Part shown: positions 11,536-22,550 of the stretch, piece by piece
How positions within the stretch are numbered: position 1 is the stretch's first letter
How the letters are laid out: each line of letters opens with the position of its first letter
Assembly (NCBI GenBank): GCA_012845835.1
Contig: JABAKD010000002.1
Coordinates: forward strand, 3,860,001 to 3,924,000
DNA: 64,000 nucleotides
Source: Undaria pinnatifida
Taxonomy: Eukaryota; Sar; Phaeophyceae; Laminariales; Alariaceae
Direction of reading: 5' to 3'
The notes under the pieces: generated by a model
Told to the model about the DNA's origin: nothing
Seen by the model: the letters and a program-made list of their open reading frames with translations, nothing else
Databases searched by the model: none
Made by a program: the position numbers and the translations under genes

Positions 11536-13092
11536 TGGGATATTCTTAAAAAGGCCAACCATTTCCTCGAATGAGTGGGGTTAATCCTGTAGGGCCGCAA
11601 AACCCTTCCCTATTTTATTTCCAAGTAGCTTTGTTCCCAAAAAATGGGTTTCCAGTTAGTTGCACCGGCGTTAAAACGCGCGTGCCAATCATTTTTTTGA
11701 GTAAGATGGAATCAAACGCGCACGCCAACCATTTTCTCGATCTAAGTGGATTGACCAACCGCTTTTCTCGAACAAGTTATGAGGTGAAGGTACCCTCAAA
11801 TTTTCTGGGGCGCTCTGTAGTGCCAGTGCCAGGTACATAGCTCTAAATATTCACGCGTGTTAAGGCAAAGAGATTTCTACGGGCGGTGCGTCTTTCCGTC
11901 TTTCCAAAGCATCGCATCCGCGACGGCCGTCGAACAACACAGCATCGAAGATGGCCAAAACACAGCTTTCAGAACGACAACCCGATGCATCCTAGAAGCA
12001 CGGGTCAGACCCCATCACCGTAGGGGCAGGGGCAGGGCTAGGGTTCTTGTCAGGGTTAGCGTTGCCTTCCCCCCCCGCGCATTTTAACATATCCATGGTA
12101 CAGCGCGTAACCAACCAAATTTCCCGGATACAGGTTGGTCAATAATCCGAAATAATTCTGCGTGAGTCAACCTGAATGTGTGACCAACCCAGGGGGGGAC
12201 GGTGTGTGTCACACCCCCGGGGGTATACCACACCGGGTGATACAGTTTCTTGCAGCCCGAAATAACTATATTTTTTAACACCGGGGGTGGTATACGTCGT
12301 TGTGTGTGGCAAGCGGCAGGACTCGCGCTCGAGCGTACTGTGTGCTGCTCGTGCTGAGGTTGCCGCGCCGCAGCAGCTCTCTACGCTAGACACATACACA
12401 TACTTTGATATAGATATACGTAGGCGACGTGGCTCGAACCCGCGCCGTATGCTGGTTGCATTGAAAGGCGGTCGAACGTTGTACTGCTGTACAGCTCCAC
12501 ATTTGCCTGCTTGTGTACCGCAATATGATACAGCCTGGCGGGGTCCCAGATGAACGGGAGTCCAGAAAAAACAGAAAACGGGCAAAATAGTTTTTTCACT
12601 CCTTGTTGCGATGTCTACACGAAAACCTACCGGTCCACGAATGTGAAGCCTATACTAAGACCTACACGATGACCAAATTTTAGATGAGAGCGGTATCACT
12701 GGTCTGTTCCGTGGGGCTCTTGCATGGGTACCCTGCTCAACGTACGTACCAGATGTGTATGTGCTGAGCGTATCGTCGACGGCGTGATGTTTGGCGACTG
12801 TTGTAGTCTAATAGTGGGTCGACTTTCTCCCCAGCCTCCGAAAAGGCTGAGACGCCCAACAGCGAGAGAGCGAGGGAGACTTCAAAGGCGTGTGTGAGGG
12901 GGGAGGGGAGGGGGAGTTGCAGGCCTGGGAGTGTACTGTCGAAGGGTAGAGTCGCTCGAGGTATGCAACATCAGCAGCAGCAGCAACAGCAACAACGACA
13001 GCAACCCCACAAGCACCACCACAGCAGCAGCAACCGTAGCACAACAACAGCAGTAGCAGCAACGAAACGTTTTGCACACCTCCGGCAGGTCG

Positions 13093-13410
13093 TGATCTAG
13101 ATCAAATAGATAGATCATATATAGATAATATATAGATCATCTAGATCATCAAACAGATAGACGATATAGATAGTATAGATAATCAAATAGATAGATCAAA
13201 ATATATAATGTAGACAATCAAATAGATACTCCGGAGTAGATCATATAGATAATCGAATACATAGATTACGTAGATCACATCGCCTAGATCCTAAAATGGA
13301 AAGATCATATAGATCATATATATCAAACAGATAGATCATGTAGACACCGTTAATCATCTAGATAATCTGGACCATACAGATCATCTGACAGTAGATCCTA
13401 TATCTGCCTC
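13093..13410. repeat. TAGATCATATAGAT simple-sequence region
   Basis: AT-rich degenerate repeats of ATAGATCATATAG and AATCAAATAGATAG lie within gene B intron 1. No gene is present. Confidence 0.85.
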
Positions 13411-13622
13411 AATGAGATGCTGAGCACGATCAACACAAAGAAAGTACAGATCCAATCCTGGAAGGAAAATGCTAAATCATGCAGTTCGTACGGCTCACAC
13501 CCGGGTAACATGAGCTAGACCACACAGATCTCCCTGAAATATCTATATCACCTCAAGTGGGAACCGATCGATGATCTGCCCGATGCGTGAAAGGTTGAAC
13601 CTCAACCGCCCTTTTTTCTCAC

Positions 13623-13745
13623 CAGCACCTTGAGGAGAACACTGTCGGCTGGGATATCTCGCGGAATCGGTGAGGTGATCACTTCGAAGCCAGGCGCATC
13701 CATGTCCTTGGAAGGGCGAGGCACCGTGCATTGTCGGTTACTCAT
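13623..13745 (-). CDS. Zinc alcohol dehydrogenase gene B, exon 1 (N-terminus)
   Basis: This is the first coding exon of a predicted zinc-dependent medium-chain alcohol dehydrogenase, the NAD(P)H-linked class that interconverts alcohols with aldehydes or ketones. It encodes 41 residues, from MSNRQCTVPRP through FEVITSPIP to SVLLKVL. That is the usual N-terminal strand pattern ending just before the ACGVC motif in exon 2. The donor is GTGAGA. I chose the ATG at 13745 because family members begin about 40 residues before the catalytic Cys; this places Cys46 and His67 as in horse liver ADH. An in-frame ATG at 13859 would add 38 residues with a run of ten arginines from a CCT/CTC microsatellite. 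Three exons and 129 codons lie in this window; the Rossmann domain lies beyond the left edge. Confidence 0.85.
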
Positions 13746-15487
13746 GCTGCCAAAAAAACGACGGCGACGTCTCCTCCTCCTCCTCCTCGTGCTATGGTTG
13801 GCGTGTGCTGGAAGAGCTCCGCGCGTTTTCAGCTGCCAAGCGACGACATCAGGTGACATGAGTGCAAGGGGACAAAACGCGGCGCATCTGCTGTCGGTTC
13901 AGGAATTCAAACTCAAACTCAAACTCCCCCCCAAAAAAAGTCCATCAGGTTTTCGCCAACTTGTCCGAGTTATGTCGCATCACTGTAGACTGATCGACGC
14001 TATGGAACCGTCCTATTGACCCTGTAACTAAGCTTACCAAAGGATGCAGTCCTCTTGAGTGACAGCAGTCCTCTTGGGTTGGGGGAGGGAAAAGGTCAAA
14101 CGGAGGCATCTACCCCTAGCCTGGGTGTTTCGGTCACTTGGAGGTATCGGGAAAACACGCCCACAGAACGTGCCCGTGGTTTTGCCCCAAACCGCCTAAA
14201 ATTCAATTATGGCGCGCTTTGCAAGGCGTTCGCAGCCCATGCCGAGCACGGACACCGTTTGTCCCTTTTCGGGAACGGTGTTGGTTCTGCAAGTATAGGA
14301 ACCGCGACGAAGGGAGGGGTTAAGATAATGCCTTATTTCGGACACGGTTTGCCCCAAAATCTACAAAGCTAATACTCCGAAGTATGCTCAGAACCCCCTC
14401 TTGACCCGACCACATTTCGGCCAGGTGGGGGAGTTTAGCAGGTTTGCGCGGGTATACCTCCCCAATTTGAGGTCAAAAGGGAGGATTACTTTCGCCCTGT
14501 CACTGCGTCGGGGCCCCGATGGTCCCAAGAGAGCTCGAAAAAACAAACTCTGTGGCGTGCTTGGCATGGGCAGCGGGTGTCTTGTCAGCGTGTCAGAATT
14601 GAAACTCTGGGCAGTTTTGGGCAAGCGCGGGCACGTTCCGGGGTCGTGGTTTTCCTACTGAAGGGTAGATATACTGGCTAGCGCTGAATTGCGAACACAA
14701 TCGAGCTCAATTGACGCACAGCATGTACGAAAAAGGTGCAAGTGTGGTGGGCTCAACCTTTATTTTTCCTGTTCCGCCGGAATATATAGACTTAATTACT
14801 TAGTTCTCGACCCCCTCGGAGATCTTGCTCGGCATATTCTTCCCCCCCTCAGCCAATCTCAGCCCGCAATTGCCGAAAAGAAAATTAGTTGCTGGGGAAA
14901 AGAACCGTCCCGAAGTTCCTTGAGAAAATTAGTTGCCGGAGAAAGATGTCTTTGTGCTGAATTAACATATATAAAACTCCCTATACCACCGAATGACCCA
15001 AAAACTCAGGCCCCTTCAACTATCCCCCTAGTTTATTTTCCCCGAGAGCACGCCCAACGGGTACGTCGCGAGACCCAAGGGTACAGAATCTAGAAGCGAA
15101 ACAGAAGTTGGCCGGGTAAAGCTCGGACGCGCAAGTAGGCGCGAGAGCTGCGTGGAACCCTTCTCACCTGTTCGTGAGACACTGACACCAGGCGTTTGGC
15201 ACGCCAAGTTTTCCGCCCCTTCCCCCCCCCCCAGTTAAGGGTCTTTGGGTAGCAGGAGTATGCACGGGCAGACTGTCTTGTTCGATCAGGCCTAAAGTTT
15301 TTTCTGGTCTCTAGGAAACACAACTCGTGCACTACTCATAGGTGCACGGCACCTACGTATGCACTGTGGGACCCCCCCACCCCCCCTCAGCGGTCAGCAG
15401 TAGCAGCTTCGGCGCTTTTGCACGCCGCTCACTACCACCCTTGGAGGAAGGCAAAGAAACGCGGGTTGCACGCAAGCGCAAGCATAA
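13746..15487. other. Upstream region of gene B, no gene or motif recognised
   Basis: This stretch should hold the 5' UTR and promoter of gene B. It starts with a CTC/GGA microsatellite. I saw no convincing TATA box or initiator. The open frames at 14055-15093 have no recognisable domain. Confidence 0.4.
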
Positions 15488-15770
15488 GACGCGCGCTACG
15501 ATAGAGGTGCACCACTTTTTTCTTCCAATACTACCCCTCAATTTAGGAGCTTAAGTCTTGACCTCTCCCTAACACTTTTTTTAGAGAAAAAAAAAAACGC
15601 TCTACTACGGGATGAAAAAAATCCCATGGCCTAAGTGCACAGCGAGAATAACGCCAAAAAAACAAAAAAGTGTTTTTTTTTTTTTTTTAATGACGAATTT
15701 GGGTTGGGGAGTCCGTCATTCACAGAAAAAAAAAAGCCAAAAAATTGCTGCCTCTGCCATAGCATGTGTC
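15488..15770 (+). mobile_element. MITE copy 6
   Basis: The 5' end GACGCGCGCTACGATAGAGG is near consensus; the 3' end CTCTGCCATAGCATGTGTC is diverged. The internal blocks (GGAGCTTAAGTC, CCCATGGCCTAAGTGCAC, GTCCGTCATTCA) are in family order, with expanded poly-A and poly-T runs. Confidence 0.75.
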
Positions 15771-15894
15771 CAAACGTGCCATTGGAAAGGTGACCTCCGG
15801 AATCTGCGTGTACGGGCAACCCCTATTTGCATTGTCGATGTGAAAACAAATGGCTGGGCACCCTTTTAGTCAACTTCTATCGCGCACGTCGACC

Positions 15895-16040
15895 CAGACC
15901 CAACCCAACCCCAACCACAAAGCCCTAAACCTAACCCCAACCACAAAGCCCTAGTCTTAACACCAGCCCTTTATGGGGCTCGAGGTCGGCAGGGGCGGTC
16001 CCGTGGTTCCTCCGCGCTGTTCGTAGTAGGCGATCTTCGA
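15895..16040. repeat. Telomere-like AACCCCAACC tract with conserved flank
   Basis: AACCCAACCCCAACC and CCTAAACCTAACCCC units are followed by GGGGCTCGAGGTCGGCAGGG. The same arrangement recurs at 17036-17140 and 47840-47930, so the tract belongs to a dispersed repeat. Confidence 0.65.
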
Positions 16041-16394
16041 AAAGAAAAAAAACGGCGGGCCGAAAGGCAAGCCTTAAGCCATCAGGCACACGGTGTGCGG
16101 TCATATTCTTTCACACCGATCATACAAAATAGGTGATGTTCGCACCTTACTCTGGCATTGTCGGTGTGAAAAAAAAAAGGAAGGGCCGCACACCGACTTT
16201 GAGCCAATTTCTATTTCAAACGTCGGCCCACGCACCCAACCCGATCCCATCAGCCATGACGCCTGCGACGGTAGAGAGGTAGCATGACTTGGCCCTTTTC
16301 TTTCTGAATGTGGCGGGGGCCCTTGACCCAAACTGTTCGTTGGAACAGAATTCTCGTTTCGAAACATGTAATTTTTGTATACCTCACCCATGGG

Positions 16395-16955
16395 TTTTGG
16401 TGACCGTCGGGCTGCTTTCTCAGTTCACCCAACGTCAGGTTTCGGGTGGGGTTTGATGACCGTCGGGCTGCTTTCTCAGCTCACTCGAAGTCAGGTTTTG
16501 GGTGGGCTTTGGTGACCGTCGGGCTGCTTTCTCAGTTCACCCAAGGTCAGGTTTCGGGTGGGCTTTGGTGACCGTCGGGCTGCTTTCTCAGCTCACTCGA
16601 AGTCAGGTTTTGGGTGGGCTTTGTTGACCGTCGGGCTGCTTTCTCACTTCACTCGAAGTCAGGTTTTGGGTGGGCTTTGGTGACCGTCGGACTGCTTTCT
16701 CCGTTCACTCGAAGTCAGGTTTTGGGTGGGCTTTGGTGACCGTCGGGCTGCTTTCTCAGCTCACTCGAAGTCAGGTTTTGGGTGGGCTTTGTTGACCGTC
16801 GGGCTGCTTTCTCACTTCACTCGAAGTCAGGTTTTGGGTGGGCTTTGGTGACCGTCGGACTGCTTTCTCAGTTCACTCGAAGTCAGGTTTTGGGTGGGCT
16901 TCGGGGACCGTACGAGCTGCTTTCTCAGTTCACCCAAAGTCAGGTTTCGAGTGCG
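16395..16955. repeat. 56-bp tandem repeat, about 10 copies
   Basis: Units contain GTGACCGTCGGGCTGCTTTC, TCAGTTCACTCGAAGTCAGG and TTTTGGGTGGGCTTTG. Alternating CACCCAA and CACTCGA variants suggest 112-bp dimers in part of the array. Confidence 0.95.
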
Positions 16956-17035
16956 GCATAGAGCGTTTCAAGTGAGTCCCCGAAATAAACAAACAAAAAA
17001 AAAATGGAGCACCTCTACTGTGGCACGTGCGCCAT

Positions 17036-17140
17036 AACCCTGACCCTGACCCTAACCCCAACCCCAACCCTTAGGGGGGGGGGGCTAGAGGTCTGCATGG
17101 CCGGTCCCGCCGCTCGCGGTTCCGCCGCGTGTTTCGTAGG
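17036..17140. repeat. Telomere-like CCCTAACCCC tract with conserved flank
   Basis: CCCTGACCCTAACCCCAACC is followed by a poly-G run and GCTAGAGGTCTGCATGGCCG. The flank is related to those of the tracts at 15895 and 47840. A miniature LTR element starts at 17145. Confidence 0.65.
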
Positions 17141-17144
17141 CCTT

Positions 17145-17486
17145 TGTTAAGGTAATAGCGGGGTATTAGCCCGTTTGACCACGTGCAAAAGGTTAACCAA
17201 TAGCTTACCCAAACTGAGCCTTACAATACTCTCCCCTCCTGAAACGGCGGGATAGCACGGTCACGTATGCAGGCGGACCTGTCAATGTCCAAGCCGTCTC
17301 ACTTCCTGGGTATACCGGGGGCGTGCCCGAGTTGTTAAGGGAATGGATTGGAAACCCATCGTGATTGCACGCGCAGGTTCGGGTCCTGCCGACGACGCCA
17401 TTTGTTAAGGTATTAGTGGGGTATTAGTCCGTTTGACCACATGCGAAAGGTTAACCAATAGCTTACCCAAACTAAGCCTTAAAACA
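17145..17486 (-). mobile_element. Miniature LTR element (TRIM-like) TR-a
   Basis: Two 84-bp direct repeats (17145-17228 and 17403-17486) match the LTRs of the elements at 48241-48990. On the minus strand the 5' LTR starts TGTTTTAAGG and ends CCTTAACA. It is followed by AA and a primer-site sequence TGGCGTCGTCG, and the 3' LTR is preceded by a purine tract (CAGGAGGGGAGAG). The flanks CCTT at 17141-17144 and 17487-17490 form a 4-bp target duplication. The interior is only 174 bp and encodes nothing, so movement would need proteins supplied in trans. Its tRNA-like insert is listed separately. Confidence 0.85.
17317..17400 (+). pseudogene. tRNA-Ser(GGA)-like sequence with CCA, inside TR-a
   Basis: A class II tRNA fold can be read here: CCCGAGTTGTTAAGGG as D arm, loop TTGGAAA with anticodon GGA, long variable arm CGTG-ATTG-CACG, T arm GCAGG-TTCGGGT-CCTGC, then a CGACGACG acceptor strand and a templated CCA. 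Only about four of seven acceptor-stem pairs form, and one anticodon-stem pair is mismatched, so it is unlikely to be functional. It lies antisense to its LTR element. Its CCA end coincides with the primer-binding site, so it looks like a reverse-transcribed copy of the primer tRNA. Confidence 0.75.
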
Positions 17487-17730
17487 CCTTCCTAAAATAT
17501 TCAGCGGGCCGAAAGGCAGGCCTCAACCAATCAGACGCATGGTGCGCGCAGGATCGTTCTTGTCACATCGACAATGCAAGCAGGTACTCTCCAATGTACG
17601 AGGAGTTCACCGGGAAATACTGGCGTTTCCAAAAGATGAAAACGTGTTATTCTGTTATTCAAAGTTAGTAAGTATCAAGTACCAGGCATCACTTGTATTT
17701 TTGCACCCCTCACAAAATCCCCAAATTCTT

Positions 17731-17945
17731 CAAAATCGGGATTCATTTGAGAGATGAGACTGGAACCACATCTACACTCGTTATAATGATACTCCGTAGT
17801 TCGGCAACACGCGCTGCTGTACTTGGGCAGTCAAGTTTTGCAGGATACAAGCGTGATCCTTAGCGCTATCACTAGAGCTCACCAAAATGGCAAGATAATT
17901 TCATGGCGCGAGCATGTCGCTGAAAGTTGGACTTGTGCTTCCATG
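17731..17945 (+). pseudogene. Diverged inverted copy of the 17989-18315 ORF
   Basis: The plus strand reads ALLYLGSQVLQDTSVIL and later WREHVAESW, then a stop. It aligns at protein level with TLLYMGNYFLQGTIVYQ and HDHVAERLELF of the minus-strand frame to its right. The arms form an imperfect inverted repeat with a spacer of roughly 110 bp. Conservation at protein level suggests both derive from one coding sequence. I do not recognise the family. Confidence 0.45.
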
Positions 17946-17988
17946 ATTTAATTTGGGCACCATTTTTTTTTCTTCAAATTTCATGATT

Positions 17989-18315
17989 TTAACCCACTAT
18001 TTTTTTACACGAACTTTCGCCGGTGTAACAAAGAACCAGGCTAGAGTTTGAAAAAAGCGGCGCAAACCAAGTCCTGGAAGAGAACAACTCCAACCTTTCA
18101 GCGACGTGATCATGTGCCTTGACGGACATGAAATTATCTGCCGTTTTGGTGAGCTCTAATGATATCACTATCTGGTACACGATTGTACCCTGCAAAAAAT
18201 AATTGCCCATGTACAGCAGTGTCGCGCAATTATGGAGTTTCCCTGAGGAATATAGGTATTGTTCCAGTATATTAAAACGAGTCCCGATTTTTTTCAAGGG
18301 GTTTATTGTACACAT
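17989..18315 (-). CDS. Unknown ORF fragment, 108 codons
   Basis: It has a mixed, protein-like composition, unlike most open frames in this window. Features include FNILEQYLYSSGKLHNCATL, a hydrophobic stretch LQGTIVYQIVISLEL, and DNFMSVKAHDHVAERLELF. A degenerate copy lies in inverted orientation immediately to the left. That supports a real coding ancestor, probably part of a dispersed multicopy gene or transposon. No start context, splice site or catalytic motif was identified, so whether it is a gene fragment or pseudogene is open. Confidence 0.35.
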   Translation of the reverse strand: MCTINPLKKIGTRFNILEQYLYSSGKLHNCATLLYMGNYFLQGTIVYQIVISLELTKTADNFMSVKAHDHVAERLELFSSRTWFAPLFSNSSLVLCYTGESSCKKIVG

Positions 18316-18539
18316 AATTAATAATTATCTTGAAAATAAAAATACACTCCAGCTGTGAGATCGAATATTTTGTCGAAACTCATCTTTGCAAGCTGCCTGT
18401 GGTACTCCGATCGCGCGTATTACGGGTTGTGTGTCCCTCATTAAGGATATAGGTCGGCGACTCCCTTTGCAACTACAGTGTAGCTATCAGGGTCAACAGG
18501 GTGAGGTTAGTCAGTCTGTGCGCGGAAACTATAAAACCC

Positions 18540-19060
18540 GTTTTTGAGGGGGACAAAATCTGACTGCTGTGGAAGGAAATGCATCAGTTTATCAAGTGAA
18601 TCCTGTGAGTCGGATAACCGATGAGGGGAGGGCGGAGTTTTTCACGACGTGGGGGTCTGGTTTTGATCAAAAGGGATCGGGGGTGGGGGGGGGGGAGGGG
18701 GGGGGACGGGTGGGGCAGCTCAATTTGTGCGTGGAAACTATAAACCCTTCAAGGGGAAAAATCTGACGGTTTTGGCAAGAATGCGCCAGTTTATCATGGG
18801 GGGCGGGCGGGGCGGGTGGGGCAGCTCAATCTGTGCGTGGAAACTATACATCCTTTAAGGGGATAAATGTGACGGTTTGGGAAAGAATGCACCAGTTTAT
18901 CACGTATATCCTGTAAGTCGTACAACCAGTGAGTAGAGGGCGGAGTGTTCGAAGGGGTGGGGGTGGGGTGGGGGGGGGGAGAGGTGGGGGGTGGGGGAGG
19001 GGTGGGGGAGGTGGGGGGAGGGGGGGGGGGGGGGAGGGCCTTAGGTTGCTATACGCGCGG
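18540..19060. repeat. G-rich degenerate tandem repeats
   Basis: Units of roughly 150-170 bp containing CTGTGCGTGGAAACTAT and GCACCAGTTTATCA recur about three times. Long G runs at 18670-18715 and 18965-19040 separate them and could form G-quadruplexes. A related stretch follows at 19080-19500. Confidence 0.75.
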
Positions 19061-20186
19061 TGCTAGGTCTAGGCGATGGTGCGGGTGGTGGGGAAGGAGG
19101 GGGCGTTGAGGGCGGGGGGGGGTGGGAATTGCAGCAGCGGCATGGATAGCTCTAGAAAGATCATGAGGTGATATCCAGTGCGTGGAAATGATTATTGCTC
19201 TGGAGGATTTCTATATTAGGTAAGGCGTTTGAGCAAGAGAGGACGGGGAAAAAAAAAGAAGAGGGGGGGGGAGGGGAAGGGTTTTCAAGAGGTTTAGGTC
19301 ACATAATATTAAAATACACTCCAGCTGTAAGATCAAAGATTTGGTCAAAATTCATCTTTGCAAGATTATGTGTGACACTCGGATCGCGCGTATTAATCTT
19401 ATATGTAGGGGCTTGCTATTCGCGTGGTGCTAGGCCTAGGCGATCGTGCGGGTGGTGGGGAAGGAGTGGGCGTTGGAAGGGGGGGGGGTGAATGGAAGCT
19501 ACGTCATGGACGACTAGAAAGATAATGACGTGGTATCAATTGCGCAGAAGTGTTTGTTACTTTGGCCGACTTCGATTGTAAGTGGGGCGTTGGAACAACG
19601 TGTTAAAGCTTCATAATTTGTTGTTGTACATGGATCGAACGATAGAATATTTCAATCGATAGGTACAAAATCGTGCAGTTGCCATTATTTTCTGACATCG
19701 CTAATTATAAGAAAGAGATACGTATTGCCAATTGCAACAGGCGAGGTGATGTGGTCATGCAATATCCATTGAGCACGAGAGGGAGAAATGCGAATCGTCA
19801 GTGTTTTGAAAAGAGCGCTTGGTGTACACGCGCTCAATTACGTTACTTCGTTAGTCAAACTTCGCTTGGCATAGGTTGGGAGGCGATCACGCAGACGGCA
19901 AATATTATGGAAAATCGTCCTGTTGGCCCTGGCAACATCCAGGGGACGTCACCGACCTATATATTTCGCTGTTAGGTAATGGTACGTAGGAGTGTCCCGT
20001 AGTGGCGCTGTTAGTGTCTGTGCTACCGTCAGGTTTTCTCGATGGATTGGCTGGACAACCAGCATCACTTCGACGTTCGCTCAGTTGTTTAGCAGAACAA
20101 GGGGCGTGAAATTATTGCCCCCCGTTTATAACGTACGATGCTGTGTATTGGCATTCAGATAGTCTTGTATTTGGCATTCGCGGTAG
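19061..20186. other. Unassigned stretch, no gene supported
   Basis: Two similar blocks contain GCGGGTGGTGGGGAAGGA (near 19080 and 19445) and a shared AATACACTCCAGCTGT motif (near 19312; also near 18342). The open frame at 19673-19975 has no recognisable feature. Confidence 0.4.
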
Positions 20187-20603
20187 GTGGGCGCGGATGA
20201 ATGGCTCCGGCACCTAAATCATCGCCAGAGCGGCGTGCGGCCTGTTCTACCCTCAATTCCACAGCTTTCCGCCGACGAACATCGGTGGGTGGACACATGG
20301 GCGATTCTCAACCCCTCGCCCGCATTGCCTGTTTGGGCAGACGTATTTAGGGACCCGATGCAATGGCCGCTCCGACGGTGGCCGTGGCATGCCCCCGCGT
20401 GGGACGCCGGCGCGGAGGGGAGCGCGTTTGTGCCAGGTTTCGTGCGCAAACACGAAGCGGTTTGGGACGAACTTGTCCTGCAGGAACACCCACTCCGTGA
20501 CCAGCTTACATCATGCTGGTGTTTGGAACATGGAACAAGCGGTACCGAGGTACCATGTACGTTTTACGGTGACCGCTGCTGCTCTTGCGGGGAGAACTTA
20601 TGA
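20187..20603 (+). pseudogene. Possible retroelement polyprotein fragment
   Basis: This 138-codon frame has protein-like composition: DEHRWVDTWAILNPSPALP, FVPGFVRKHEAVWDELVLQ and EHPLRDQL. The GFVRKHExVWxELVL-x-EHPLRDQL pattern resembles the segment preceding the reverse transcriptase in some tyrosine-recombinase retroelement polyproteins. That comparison is from memory and weak. No catalytic residues are present, and the following frame (20982-21419) cannot be linked. A host exon is equally possible. Confidence 0.3.
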
Positions 20604-20868
20604 AACCAGTGACGGTGTTTCTAAGCGAGCGCAAAAGTAGGCTAATCCTAATTGATTTACCACGCCCGCCGGTCCTTCGCCTCGTGCACGCCACTGTATG
20701 GAAACGATTTATAAGAAGTTTGGGTGAGGCGACGACCCCAGTCCGATAGCCGATGCAGAGTATAAGAAGCAATGGAGTTATGGGTAGGCCCACCGGTTGG
20801 GGGAGGAGGCCTCATCTAATCCACAATACTTACCTTAAGTGATCGGTGATTTTTTTTTTTTTTTTTTC

Positions 20869-20928
20869 ATCCTCCGGCGGATGGGGAAAAATAAAGCTTT
20901 AGCTCACCACACTTCCACGTATTTTCAT
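20869..20928. repeat. 60-bp dispersed repeat, copy 2
   Basis: Nearly identical to 911-970 and likewise preceded by a poly-T run. Confidence 0.7.
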
Positions 20929-21414
20929 AAGCCGCAGAAGAACACTACAGTAAAATCGAGTTACCAGAAAATGAGTCATCGATGGTACGGAGGTGGCTCC
21001 ATGATTTGGAACCGGTGAATTACTTGGAAAATCTATGCCACATCGATCATTGTGCTTGTTTCCCACGCACCCAAAGCCAGAGAACATACGTTGAAGGAGA
21101 AATACTGACCATCCCACCCGCCCAGTTAATGTATGCAGTAGTTTCTTGTTTTACAACCTTTGCGGACTGGAGAAGTCTGCGAGCGGCTTGCCACACTCAG
21201 CCCCGTGCGGAAGCAACTAGGGATGTCTTCAAATGGATCCGAGATTGGAACAAAGCTGTTGGTTCCGGCCTATTTGAGTATTTGAGCCTCTCTGAGGCAC
21301 GGTACCGGAGCCACAACCATTGCCTTCAACCCCCGCCCAACGGGCAAGAACAAGAGGAAGCAGAAACAATTTCGGACCACCCTAGACATCCTGCGTGCTC
21401 AGTAGCTTCTGCGC

Positions 21415-21500
21415 CGTGATTTATTTTATTTTATTTTATTTTATTTTATTTTATTTTATTTTATTTTATTTATTTATTTATTTTTTTATTATTTCTTTAT
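21415..21500. repeat. (TTTTA)n microsatellite
   Basis: About ten TTTTA units grade into TTTA. A GGAGGCCTCATCTAATCC motif occurs near 20806 and again near 21582, flanking this region as a short direct repeat. Confidence 0.9.
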
Positions 21501-22518
21501 TTTCCACGATTTCTGCCGCGCTGAGCGCTGAGCGTGGCGAGGTACATCCCGGGCGAGACCCTCCTGCTTCGTTCGGGGCAGGAGGCCTCATCTAATCCAA
21601 TACCTACTTGAAATTATCTCGGTGGAAGCCTACAGAAGTCACCGACCCAAATCTTTCACGAGGATCAAACATGTAACACGCGCGAACGACCTTCCGCAAT
21701 TTTTGTGCGACTACTGATGAGTATTAGCGGAACACAGGCGTACATACCACGCAGCTTGCAAAGTTGAGTTTAAACCATTCAATCGGTCGTACTCACAGCT
21801 GACGTTCTTCAATTTTTATTAAATTTGTGGGTGGTTCAACAACGGTGGTACGGCGGTTGTATGATACCTGTACGTACGCGCACTGCTGTGTGCAGAACCG
21901 AACTCCTTCGCAAATTGCTCGAGGCATATCTCCGAGGACACGAACTCCCGTCCCTCGAGCTTAAGCGATAATACACACACTGCTGCACGCAAGGGCGTAC
22001 CGGTATTGGCGAGACGCGTTTCCGAGGTCGCTGCCTGCACCGCGCCCGACGTTCCTCTGGCCTGCCCTCGCTCTCCGAAGAATCTCCGATCCGTACGCCA
22101 GACCACGTCGAAAACTCGAGAACGCGAACCGCAGGAAATCACCAACCGTTAACGGCCCAGCAGTTGCTGGCCAGTTAGCTACCAGCAACAGCACACCGCT
22201 GTTTGCTCGCGTATTCTACGACGCCGCCAGCACCGTCCCGTGCTGTATTGCTACCCCCCACGCGATCAGCCAAACACTACAGCAGCAGTAGCACTCCGCT
22301 GCGATGGTGCCGCAATCAATCAAAAGTCAATTCCTGCACCACATGATTTGAACCAAAACGCCAACCAGGTACTACGTAATTCTCTCACAACGCAACATGA
22401 AACTTGACACATTTTATTCTTGGTTCGATTCCCGAACTCGAATACGATACAACAACAACAACAGCAACAACAACAGCAAAAACAACAACAACAACAACTA
22501 CAACAACTACAATAACAG

Positions 22519-22550
<32 letters not shown>

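Larger units (their letters stand above)
9361..13622 (-). other. Gene B intron 1 (4.3 kb)
   Basis: The donor GTGAGA at 13622 and the acceptor TTACCGCAG ending at 9361 join exons 1 and 2 in phase 0. The intron contains MITE copy 5, degenerate TTAGGG-like tracts, a CAG-rich patch at 12966-13062 and TAGATCATATAG simple sequence. Its short open frames are not convincing genes. Confidence 0.85.

Noticed and set aside
12390..12450. tRNA or SINE at the GGGTTCGAGCCACG B-box-like motif (minus strand)
   Set aside because: No A-box or foldable tRNA body was found at the right distance; a single B-box match is expected by chance.
16395..16955. CRISPR-like array of regularly spaced repeats
   Set aside because: The whole 56-bp unit is conserved without unique spacers, and the sequence is eukaryotic; it is an ordinary tandem repeat.
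17317..17400. Functional tRNA-Ser gene
   Set aside because: The acceptor stem pairs at only about four of seven positions, an anticodon-stem pair is broken, the CCA is templated, and it lies antisense at the primer site of an LTR element.
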